A stretch of DNA of 64,000 nucleotides from Motiliproteus sp965230735 (GTDB lineage: Bacteria; Pseudomonadota; Gammaproteobacteria; Pseudomonadales; Balneatricaceae), in NCBI RefSeq assembly GCF_965230735.1, contig NZ_OZ246016.1:806001-870000 (forward strand), read 5' to 3'. Both the position numbers and the translations under genes were made by a program. The notes below the pieces were generated by a model. That model was not told the DNA's origin. It did not search any database and saw nothing but the letters and a program-made list of their open reading frames with translations. Position 1 is the first letter of the stretch, and each line of letters starts with the position of its first letter. Below, piece by piece: positions 1-7,385 of this stretch.

Positions 1-4
1 AATT

Positions 5-21
5 GCCCCGCTAGTCGGGGC
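5..21 (-). terminator. Hairpin after argA
   Basis: A 6-bp GC-only inverted repeat (GCCCCG/CGGGGC, 5-base loop) starts 18 bases after the argA stop codon. Read on the minus strand it is followed by AATT and then the window edge, so a U-tract cannot be confirmed. Confidence 0.5.
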
Positions 22-38
22 GGTTCGGCTTTGGCGAC

Positions 39-1427
39 TCAGCCCAGACTCTTCTCAAACACCTTGGAATTACGCTGCAGGTTGTAGAGCGCCTGCTTGC
101 CTTTGGGTAGAGTGCTCAGATCCGCCTCGACAAAGCCGCGTTCCTGAAACCAGTGGGCGGTGCGGGTGGTAAGCACAAACAACCGCTCGATTCCCTGAGC
201 ACGGGCCTGCTGTTCGATCTGGCTCAGCATCCGGTCCCCCCGGTTGCCACCACGATAGTCGTCGCTGACCGCCACGCAGGCTAGCTCGGCCGAGCCATCC
301 TGGTAGGGGTAGAGCGCCGCGCAGCCGATGATGCTGTTGTCACGTTCGACCAGCACGAAGCGGTCGATCTCGGTCTCCAGCAGTTCGCGCGAGCGCCGAA
401 CTAGCACCCCGCGCTCCTCCAGCGGCCGGATCAGTTCCAGAATCCCGCCGACATCGTCGATGCCGGCCTGGCGTACCTGCTCGTAGCTCTCCTGCAGCAC
501 CATGGTGCCGGTGCCGTCGCGGGTAAACAGCTCCAGCAGCAGCGCCCCATCCTGGTGGTAGCTGATCAGGTGGCCGCGATCGACCCCGCCGTGGCAGGCG
601 GTGGTCACGGCGGTCAGTTGGCGGGCCAGCTGGCTATGGGGTTGCTGCGAATCGGTCAGTCCGTCCAGATATTGCTGCAGCAACCGTTCGGCGGCCTTGG
701 TCAGCAGTTCGGAGTGCTGTTGGCCGCTGTCATGGACGATGCCATTATCCTCGCCGAAGCAGATCAGCTTGTCGGCTTTCAGTGCGATCGCCACTTGGGC
801 GGCGACGTCTTCGATCGCCAGGTTGAACACTTCGCCGGTGGGGGAGTAGCCCAGGTTGGACAGCAGCACCATCGAGCCCTGATCGAGTAGATGGTTGATC
901 GAGCTGCTATCGACCCGACGCACTTCACCGGTGTGGCAGTAGTCGACGCCGTCGACCACACCCAGGGGTTTGGCGGCGATAAAGTTACCGCTGCACACCC
1001 GCAATTTGGCCCCGTGCATCGGCGAGTTGGGTAGGCCCATCGACAGCCGCGCTTCGATATCGGTCCGCAGTCCGCCGATCACCTCTTTGACGCACTCCAG
1101 GGTTGGCCCGTCGGTAATTCGCAGGTGCCGGTGCAGTTGGGACTTGATTCCCCGTTGGGCTAGTTGCGATTCGATCTGCGGGCGACCGCCATGGACGATC
1201 ACCAGGCGGAGACCGAGGCTGTTGAGCAGCGCCAGGTCGTTGGCAATGTTATTGAATTTGCCGTCGGTCAGGGCATCGCCGTCGAGCAGCAACACCAGGG
1301 TCTTACCGCGATGGGCATTGATGTACGGCGAGCAGTGACGGAAGAACTCGACGTAGTTCGCGTTAGCGTTGGCGCTGGGATTGGTGCCGGCGCCTGGGTT
1401 GGCGATAGTAGCGCTGACTTGGCTCAC
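39..1427 (-). CDS. argA: N-acetylglutamate synthase
   Basis: Catalyses acetyl-CoA + L-glutamate to N-acetylglutamate, the first step of arginine synthesis, in the cytosol. The 462-residue protein has the classical two-domain form: an amino-acid-kinase-like domain (about 25-290, with the start YVEFFRHCSPYINAHRGKT typical of ArgA) and a C-terminal GNAT acetyltransferase domain (about 320-462) with the acetyl-CoA loop RGGNRG near residue 390. The start is GTG and overlaps the argE stop as GTGA, so translation is probably coupled. About 20 Ala/Asn/Gly-rich residues precede the conserved start, which is longer than in E. coli. No ArgR box was confidently found. Confidence 0.95.
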   Translation of the reverse strand: MSQVSATIANPGAGTNPSANANANYVEFFRHCSPYINAHRGKTLVLLLDGDALTDGKFNNIANDLALLNSLGLRLVIVHGGRPQIESQLAQRGIKSQLHRHLRITDGPTLECVKEVIGGLRTDIEARLSMGLPNSPMHGAKLRVCSGNFIAAKPLGVVDGVDYCHTGEVRRVDSSSINHLLDQGSMVLLSNLGYSPTGEVFNLAIEDVAAQVAIALKADKLICFGEDNGIVHDSGQQHSELLTKAAERLLQQYLDGLTDSQQPHSQLARQLTAVTTACHGGVDRGHLISYHQDGALLLELFTRDGTGTMVLQESYEQVRQAGIDDVGGILELIRPLEERGVLVRRSRELLETEIDRFVLVERDNSIIGCAALYPYQDGSAELACVAVSDDYRGGNRGDRMLSQIEQQARAQGIERLFVLTTRTAHWFQERGFVEADLSTLPKGKQALYNLQRNSKVFEKSLG

Positions 1428-2608
1428 GCGCGGGGTTCCTCCTGAACGGCTGGCTGGAGTGACAGACAGCTATCGATTATCAGTTGTTGCAACAGCTCAA
1501 CGGTGGGCTGGATCTGGTCGAAGGCCAAAAACTCATCCGGTTGATGGGCCTGGTCGATCGAACCGGGCCCGAGCACAATGGTATCCATCCCCAGTTGTTG
1601 CATAAAGGGGGCTTCGGTGCCGAACGCGACGGTTTCTGCCGGTTTTCCGGTGAGTTTTTCGGCTAAGCGAACCAGCTCGGAATCCGGCTGATTGTTGAAT
1701 GCGGGGATTCCGGGAAATAGCGATTTGGCCTCGAGTTTAACCCCGAGATCGGCGGCGATCGGCGCCAAACGGTGCTTGATCTGATCTCTTAGCGCCTCAA
1801 GCTCCATCCCCGGCAGTGGCCGCAGATCGAAATCCATCTCACAGTGGCCGCAGATCCGATTGGGATTATCGCCACCATGGATACAGCCGAGATTGAGGGT
1901 CGGGACCGCGACTTCGAAGGCGTCGTTCTGGTATTGCAGTTGCAGCTCCTGGCGGAATTGGAGCAACTCGGCGATCAGTCGGTGCATCGCTTCCATCGCA
2001 TTGTTGCCCAATGCCGGATTAGAGGAGTGGCCGGCCCGACCGGTGAGTCGCACCCGCTCCATCATCATGCCCTTATGCAGGTAGACCGGCTTCAGTCCGG
2101 TCGGCTCGCCGATCACCGCCCGGCGGGCTTTGGGTTTACCGGCCAGCGCCAGCGCCCGGGCACCGGACATGCTGGTCTCCTCGTCGGCGGTCGCCAGGAT
2201 GATCAGTGGCTGCTGCAGCGGTTGGTCGACAAACTGCCGGGCTGCTTCGATCGCGAGGGCGAAAAAGCCCTTCATGTCACAGCTGCCCAGGCCATAGAAG
2301 CGCTGGTCATGCTCGGTCAGCTTGAACGGATTGTGGTTCCAGCGTCCGGCATCAAAGGGCACGGTGTCGGTGTGGCCCGACAGCACCAGGCCGCCGGAGC
2401 CGCTGCCGAGAGTGGCGATCAGGTTGGCTTTGCCGGGATGACCCTCGACCGGCAATACCTCGGTGTGAAATCCCAATCCATCGAGCCAGCCTTCGAGCTT
2501 CTCGATTACCGCCAGGTTGCTGGTGTCGAGCTCGTCCAGGGTCGAGCTGATCGACGGCGTGGCGATCAACTGTTGCAGCATCTCGGTTAACGAGGGAACG
2601 GCGTTCAT
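1424..2608 (-). CDS. argE: Acetylornithine deacetylase
   Basis: Zn-dependent M20 amidohydrolase that hydrolyses N2-acetylornithine to ornithine. Visible M20 motifs are SGHTDTVPFD, GSCDMKGF and the ADEETSMSGA segment carrying the catalytic Glu, plus a C-terminal PGSIDQAHQPDE segment with the metal-binding His. ATG at 2608 is preferred to an upstream TTG at 2623 because it matches the usual ArgE N-terminus (LIATPSISST) and has a GGGT-like sequence before it. It is the first gene of an argE-argA operon with a 4-base overlap. ArgE together with ArgA implies the linear rather than the ornithine-acetyltransferase-recycling arginine pathway, unless argJ occurs elsewhere. Confidence 0.94.
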   Translation of the reverse strand: MNAVPSLTEMLQQLIATPSISSTLDELDTSNLAVIEKLEGWLDGLGFHTEVLPVEGHPGKANLIATLGSGSGGLVLSGHTDTVPFDAGRWNHNPFKLTEHDQRFYGLGSCDMKGFFALAIEAARQFVDQPLQQPLIILATADEETSMSGARALALAGKPKARRAVIGEPTGLKPVYLHKGMMMERVRLTGRAGHSSNPALGNNAMEAMHRLIAELLQFRQELQLQYQNDAFEVAVPTLNLGCIHGGDNPNRICGHCEMDFDLRPLPGMELEALRDQIKHRLAPIAADLGVKLEAKSLFPGIPAFNNQPDSELVRLAEKLTGKPAETVAFGTEAPFMQQLGMDTIVLGPGSIDQAHQPDEFLAFDQIQPTVELLQQLIIDSCLSLQPAVQEEPRA

Positions 2609-2701
2609 GGGGTGACCCGGCAATCAGTGGCTAATTCACTATTCTGCCGCCATCGGGGCGCAAAAATAAAGGTTCTTCACGGATTGGCGGGGGATTGGGT
2701 G

Positions 2702-3562
2702 CTATTGCGACGGCTTGGCGAAGGATTTGAGATACACAGCAATGGCGGCACGGTCCGCTTCGCTCAGCTGCGAGGTGCTGTTGTCGACCACTTTGCCCAT
2801 CGAGCCGCTGAAGAAATCACCGTCGAGCATCATCCCGGTTTCCAGCGCAAAGCGGATATCTTCATCCTGCCAATGCCCGAACTCAGGATTGCTGTTGGCG
2901 GTCAATCCCGGCACCGATTCGCCTTCCGGTCCGTCGGGAGTGCCCTCGAGTAGACGCTTCCGCTCCAGCCCGCCCAGCCAGGTCCGAGGGCTGTGGCATT
3001 CGACACAGTGGGCGGGGCCGTTGACGAGATAGGCGCCACGGTTCCATTGCGCGCTCTGATCCGGGGAGGGTTGAAAGCGCCGATCGTCGAGGTAGAGCCA
3101 TTTCCACAGCCCCAACAGACTGCGGTAGCGGTACGGGAAGTTGAGCTGGTGCGGTTTCGACGGCTCGGCACTGGCGGGTTGGCTGTCGAGGTAGGCCTTC
3201 AGGTCGTGCAGTTCGGCGTCGCTCATCAGGCTGTAGGCGGTATAGGGAAAAGCGGGGTAATAGTGCTCACCCTCGGGGCTGATCCCCCGACGCATGGCGC
3301 GGATAAAGTCTGCGTCGCTCCAGGCGCCGATACCTTGCTGCGGATCGGCGCTGATATTGGGGGTGTAGAAGGTGCCGAACGGTGTGGCCATCGCCAGGCC
3401 ACCGGCCAACGGTGCTCCACCATTGTCGGCATCGGTGTGGCAGGAGGCGCAGCCACCGAGGGCGAACAGGTAGGCACCGCGCTGGATGGCGGCTGGGTCA
3501 GCCTGGGCTGTCGGTACCAGTAGCAGCGTCAACAGTAGAATTAAGCCGGAGCGTCGGATCAT
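2702..3562 (-). CDS. Periplasmic diheme c-type cytochrome
   Basis: Predicted secreted electron carrier. A Sec signal peptide (residues 1-21, ending in AQA) precedes two class I cytochrome c domains, each with one CxxCH haem site (CASCH near 39, CVECH near 160); candidate distal Met ligands sit in the TPFGTFYTPNI and MLDGDFFSGSMGK regions. It resembles the diheme subunits that feed membrane dehydrogenases or c-type oxidases, but no dehydrogenase partner is adjacent. Its ATG overlaps the TGA of the cytochrome c' gene by 4 bases, so the two are co-translated. The exact electron donor cannot be told from sequence. Confidence 0.85.
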   Translation of the reverse strand: MIRRSGLILLLTLLLVPTAQADPAAIQRGAYLFALGGCASCHTDADNGGAPLAGGLAMATPFGTFYTPNISADPQQGIGAWSDADFIRAMRRGISPEGEHYYPAFPYTAYSLMSDAELHDLKAYLDSQPASAEPSKPHQLNFPYRYRSLLGLWKWLYLDDRRFQPSPDQSAQWNRGAYLVNGPAHCVECHSPRTWLGGLERKRLLEGTPDGPEGESVPGLTANSNPEFGHWQDEDIRFALETGMMLDGDFFSGSMGKVVDNSTSQLSEADRAAIAVYLKSFAKPSQ

Positions 3563-4026
3563 TTTTTCGGTTTACGGAAGTCGGTATGGCAGCCTTTGCA
3601 GCTCTTGCCCAGCAGCACGAACTGCTTGCGAAGGGCTTTGAAGTCCGCCTCTTGAGCGGCAAGATCGGCCAACCGCTGAGCTTCGCCACGACTGGTTTCG
3701 GCCTGCTGCTCGAACTTGGGCCACTGTTGCCAGATCTTCGGCAACGCTTCGGATTTTCCGGTGGCCGAACCTTCCGGGAACATCATCAGCAGATGCTGGT
3801 TATGTTCCAGAATCGTGGCCGAGCCTCGGCTGAAGGTCTCCAACTCGAACGGCTGCTTACCTTTGACGATCGCCGACATCGCTTTCATGGCATCGCCCAT
3901 CGCTTTCATCGAATCCATCCGCTCTTTGACGATCCCGGTGGCCCCCTGGTGGGCCTGTACAGCCAGAGAGCCCGACAGCAGCAGGCCGGCTAGGGTGGTA
4001 AGCAGAGTGGTGTGGCGTCGAGACAT
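3559..4026 (-). CDS. Class II cytochrome c (cytochrome c' type)
   Basis: Periplasmic four-helix-bundle cytochrome with a single haem site near the C-terminus (CKGCH near residue 145), the hallmark of class II. A signal peptide covers residues 1-25 (cleavage after VQA). Start at 4026 is chosen because it begins with the signal peptide and has AAGGA upstream; an in-frame start at 4125 would add 33 unlikely residues. It is the first gene of a two-gene operon with the diheme cytochrome. Cytochromes c' bind NO in several proteobacteria, so NO handling or electron transfer are both possible; the sequence does not decide. Confidence 0.85.
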   Translation of the reverse strand: MSRRHTTLLTTLAGLLLSGSLAVQAHQGATGIVKERMDSMKAMGDAMKAMSAIVKGKQPFELETFSRGSATILEHNQHLLMMFPEGSATGKSEALPKIWQQWPKFEQQAETSRGEAQRLADLAAQEADFKALRKQFVLLGKSCKGCHTDFRKPKK

Positions 4027-4138
4027 CGGGGAGTCCTTTAAATCAATAACGGGTGGGTTTTGGGATGAAGGTAGAACGATTGATTCGCCGCTGCAATCAA
4101 AAGCTGCAACCCATCGCTGCAACAAATAGCCGCAACCA

Positions 4139-4173
4139 ATAAAAACGGCGGAGAGCTTTCGCTGTCCGCCGTT
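4139..4173 (-). terminator. Rho-independent terminator after pit
   Basis: On the minus strand AACGGCGGA pairs with TCCGCCGTT around a 12-base loop and is followed by a T-run (TTTTTATT). It lies about 30 bases past the phosphate transporter stop codon. Confidence 0.85.
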
Positions 4174-4205
4174 ACTGGATCTAATGTTGCCTGGATGGCT
4201 AAGCC

Positions 4206-5471
4206 TTAGGCGAAGATCCCCTTCAGGGTGAAGAAGATCAGGATCGCCAGACCGGCACCAGCCGGCAGGGTCACGATCCAGGACATGAAGATGGTGCCGA
4301 CGACGCGCAGGTTCAGCGCCGACAGACCACGGGCGATACCCACACCCAGTACCGCACCCACCAGGGTGTGGGTGGTGGAGATCGGCAGACCGGTACCGGA
4401 GGCGATAACCACGGTGGTGGCCGCCGCCAGGGTTGCGGCAAAACCGCGGCTCGGGGTCAGTTCGGTGATGTTGTTACCGACGGTGGCGATAACCTTGTGG
4501 CCGTACATGATCAGGCCGAGAACAATACCGCCGCCGCCGAGCAGCAGAATCCAGGACGGCATGGCGCTCTTCTGGGCGATCTCACCACCGGCACCGACGA
4601 TGCTGACAACCGCAGCCAGCGGGCCAACGGCGTTGGCCACGTCGTTGGAGCCGTGGGCGAAGGCCATCGCACAGGCGGTAAACATCATCAGTACGCCGAA
4701 CACCTTCTCCACGCTGGTGAAGTGGTAGTCACGGTTTTCCTCTTCGGTTTGAGTGATGCTTTTTTGCAGGTGCTTGGCCAGGAAGAACACCACCAGGCCG
4801 GCAACGACAGAATACAGCGCCGCCTCACCGAAGCTGACGCCCAGGCCGATATGCTTGAGACCCTTGGTAAAGGTCACCATCGCGATGATGTAACCGACCA
4901 GGAAGCTGTAGACCGGCACGTATTTTTTGGCGTTGGCGAACGGGTCCGCCGTGTCCATTATCAATTTCTGCACCGATCGGAACAGCAGATAACCGAGGCT
5001 ACCCGCGAGTACCGGCGAGACCACCCAGCTGGCGACGATCTTGCCGACCTTGCCCCAGGCCACCGCATCGACGGAGATACCCACGGCGGCAAAGCCAACC
5101 ACGGCACCGACGATGGAGTGGGTGGTGGAGACCGGCCAACCGAAGTGGGTCGCGATCAGCAGCCAGATACCGGCGGCCAGCAGAGCGGCGATCATGCCGA
5201 ATACCAGCAGTTCCGGCGTGCCACTGAGCATGCTCGGATCGATGATCCCTTTACGGATCGTTTTGGTGACTTCGCCACCGGCCAGGTAGGCACCGGCGAA
5301 TTCGAAGATGATGGCGATCATAATCGCCTGCTTGATGGTCAGCGCCTTGGAGCCGACTGAGGTACCCATAGCGTTGGCCACGTCGTTGGCACCAACGCCC
5401 CAGGCCATAAAGAAACCAACCACACAGGCAAGGATGACGAGTACGTCACCGTACTGGCTAATAATTTCCAT
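4206..5471 (-). CDS. PiT-family inorganic phosphate transporter
   Basis: Low-affinity, cation-coupled phosphate permease of the inner membrane (421 residues, about 10-12 hydrophobic helices). Both inverted PiT signature halves are visible: GANDVANAMGTSVG near residue 27 and GSNDVANAVGP near 275, each followed later by a GWPVSTTHSIVGA/GLPISTTHTLVGA repeat. It lies 20 bases downstream of the DUF47 gene in the same operon, the common arrangement in bacteria. A Pho-box-like repeat lies upstream of the operon in the shared divergent region; in some rhizobia PhoB represses the equivalent operon, so repression under phosphate starvation is possible here. Confidence 0.93.
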   Translation of the reverse strand: MEIISQYGDVLVILACVVGFFMAWGVGANDVANAMGTSVGSKALTIKQAIMIAIIFEFAGAYLAGGEVTKTIRKGIIDPSMLSGTPELLVFGMIAALLAAGIWLLIATHFGWPVSTTHSIVGAVVGFAAVGISVDAVAWGKVGKIVASWVVSPVLAGSLGYLLFRSVQKLIMDTADPFANAKKYVPVYSFLVGYIIAMVTFTKGLKHIGLGVSFGEAALYSVVAGLVVFFLAKHLQKSITQTEEENRDYHFTSVEKVFGVLMMFTACAMAFAHGSNDVANAVGPLAAVVSIVGAGGEIAQKSAMPSWILLLGGGGIVLGLIMYGHKVIATVGNNITELTPSRGFAATLAAATTVVIASGTGLPISTTHTLVGAVLGVGIARGLSALNLRVVGTIFMSWIVTLPAGAGLAILIFFTLKGIFA

Positions 5472-5491
5472 GATCTTTCCTCGGAAGTGTT

Positions 5492-6172
5492 CTAGCGGGC
5501 CAGCAATAGCTGGAAGCGACTACCTACCTGCTCGGCCCGGTCGGCCAGTTCACCGACCCAGTCGATGACCTTGTACAGGAACATAACGTCGATGGGAGGA
5601 AGATCCTTTTCCAGTTCGAACAGTTGATGACGCAGCTGTCGTTCACGCTCATCGGTGGCGGTTTCCAGCTCGTCCAGGCGAGTGATGATCTTCTCCACCA
5701 CGTCAGCCTCGCGACCACGGAAGCCGGTGGCGACCAGCTCGTCCAGTTCGTTCAGTGCCTGAACCGCCTGTTCACAAACGGCGATGGAGCCCTTCAGGTA
5801 CTCCATCATCAGATCGGCCATGCTAGCCGGAATCTGCATTTGGCGGCCCAGCATGATGCCGGCAATGTCCTTGGCCTTATTGGCGATCTGGTCCTGCATC
5901 CGTAGCAGTTCCAACAGATCGGAACGCGGCACCGGCATAAACAGGCTCTTGGGCAGGTGCTGACGCAGGTCCTGCTTGAGCGTGTCGGCTTCGTGTTCAA
6001 GATCACTGATGCGCTGCTGGGCTTTCTCGGCCTGGTTCCAATCCTGGCTCAACACTGCGTCGAAGAAGGGGATCAGCTCAACAGCACAGCTATGGGCCTT
6101 CTCGATATGGGTCTGCAGCGGTTTAACCGGAGATTGGGCAAACATGTTTAGAAAGGAACTGTTTGCAACCAT
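5492..6172 (-). CDS. DUF47/PhoU-like phosphate regulator (TIGR00153 type)
   Basis: Cytosolic all-helical protein of 226 residues related to PhoU, usually encoded directly upstream of a Pit transporter and thought to modulate it. The N-terminus (SPVKPLQTHIEKAHSCAVEL) and the run of acidic, metal-binding-type helices (ISDLEHEAD) match the DUF47 family. A good AGAGGTGG ribosome site precedes the ATG. It is the first gene of the DUF47-pit operon and is divergent from the CYTH gene. The biochemical role of DUF47 remains poorly defined, so the function is by family and context. Confidence 0.88.
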   Translation of the reverse strand: MVANSSFLNMFAQSPVKPLQTHIEKAHSCAVELIPFFDAVLSQDWNQAEKAQQRISDLEHEADTLKQDLRQHLPKSLFMPVPRSDLLELLRMQDQIANKAKDIAGIMLGRQMQIPASMADLMMEYLKGSIAVCEQAVQALNELDELVATGFRGREADVVEKIITRLDELETATDERERQLRHQLFELEKDLPPIDVMFLYKVIDWVGELADRAEQVGSRFQLLLAR

Positions 6173-6264
6173 AGTGAACCACCTCTAGGGTTAGAAAATT
6201 TGGCGCAAGTATAAGGTCGGCTGTCATCGTTTTGTAGCTTTTTTACACAAATAAATTCAGCCAA

Positions 6265-6293
6265 CTTTCACCCAATTGTCATCAAAATGTCAC
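6265..6293 (+). promoter_or_regulatory. Pho-box-like direct repeats
   Basis: Three heptamers at an exact 11-base period: CTTTCAC (6265), TTGTCAT (6276), ATGTCAC (6287). The last two together read TTGTCATCAAAATGTCAC, close to the E. coli Pho box (two CTGTCAT-like units with a 4-base AT spacer). A possible -10 (TATACA) lies 6 bases after it, pointing toward the CYTH gene. A further half site CTGTCAT is at 6222. Predicted PhoB site; position and orientation suggest action on the CYTH gene, and it also lies upstream of DUF47-pit. Confidence 0.6.
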
Positions 6294-6347
6294 AATTGAT
6301 ATACATCAGACGCTAACCGGTTTTTGTTGTCAGCATGGAGGCCAATC

Positions 6348-7304
6348 ATGCCCAGTGAGATCGAGCTGAAACTCAGCCTTCCGGTGGACGCCCAGCAACT
6401 GTTCGCGGAGCTGCCTCTGCTACAACAGTATAGCGATGGCGTGCGCCAGGATTCGTTGCTCAACTGCTACTTCGATACACCCGATCAGCAGCTGAATCGA
6501 CACCGGGTGGCGTTACGGATTCGCCGCATCGGCGAGCGGTTTATCCAAACCCTGAAAACCCGAGGCAGCAGCCAGGGGGGACTGCACCAGCGGCAGGAGT
6601 GGGAGTGGGATGTGGCGGGTGAACAGTTGGAGCTGGATAAACTACCGGCTGAGGCACTGCCCCAGGATATCCCGCTGCAACAGCTGGGTGCCGCCTTCAA
6701 CACCGACTTTCAACGCACCAGTTGGCAGCTGAGTTATCCCTATCAAGGCCAGACAACCCAGATCGAGCTGGTGCTGGACCAGGGCCAGGTCATCGCTGCC
6801 GGTCGGCATGATCCGATCAGTGAGATCGAGCTGGAGCTCAAGCAGGGTGAAACCGGTGCGCTGTTCGACCTGGCTGAAAAGTTGGCCGATCAGGTGCCGT
6901 TGCGTGTCAGTCGGATCAGCAAAGCCGAAAAAGGTTACCGATTGCATAGCCCGGATCGGGCTCGTCCGGTGCCGCCGTTGCCGGAGTCGACCGCGGAATC
7001 CGATGATCCGGCGGTAGTCGGGCAACTGATCGAACGGTTGCAGGCGCTGCTGGAGCTGTTCGAGTTCAATGCTGATGCGCAACTGTTGCCCCAGGCGCAA
7101 CAATGTCTGCAGGGATTACACCGGCAGCTGGCCGAAGCCCAGCCGTCACTGGGTCAATTGCTGCTGGAGCAGGGCAAACGGCTACACAGTCTGCTTGAGG
7201 TGACGTACGATTGGGAGAGTTGCCAGCAGTGGCTTCATAGCCGTGACCTGGGTGTCTGCCTGCTGCGTCTCAGCCGCTGGCTGTATCAACAATCTCAGGG
7301 CTGA
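6348..7304 (+). CDS. ygiF: CYTH-domain inorganic triphosphatase (YgiF-like)
   Basis: Predicted hydrolysis of tripolyphosphate or other triphosphates. The N-terminal CYTH tunnel domain (about 1-205) starts with the signature EIELKLSL and shows charged strands RVALRIRRIGERFIQTLK and EIELELKQGE; the C-terminal part (about 225-318) is a short helical CHAD-like domain. ATG at 6348 has GGAGG 6 bases upstream and begins with the CYTH signature. It precedes glnE, as ygiF does in E. coli. The Pho-box-like repeat 55 bases upstream fits a polyphosphate or phosphate link, which is an inference. Confidence 0.85.
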   Translation: MPSEIELKLSLPVDAQQLFAELPLLQQYSDGVRQDSLLNCYFDTPDQQLNRHRVALRIRRIGERFIQTLKTRGSSQGGLHQRQEWEWDVAGEQLELDKLPAEALPQDIPLQQLGAAFNTDFQRTSWQLSYPYQGQTTQIELVLDQGQVIAAGRHDPISEIELELKQGETGALFDLAEKLADQVPLRVSRISKAEKGYRLHSPDRARPVPPLPESTAESDDPAVVGQLIERLQALLELFEFNADAQLLPQAQQCLQGLHRQLAEAQPSLGQLLLEQGKRLHSLLEVTYDWESCQQWLHSRDLGVCLLRLSRWLYQQSQG

Positions 7305-7385
7305 TCGAACCTCTCGTTTGGCCCGACCGCTTTACCAGCCTTCGGCGGGCGCCGCCCGCCACCCGGCACGATCAAAGGATGAACC

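Noticed and set aside
2624..2660. ArgR box before argE
   Set aside because: Only one half site (TGAAT) is visible; the partner half is missing.
6222..6239. A second full Pho box at 6222
   Set aside because: Only the first heptamer matches; it is also out of phase with the main repeat.
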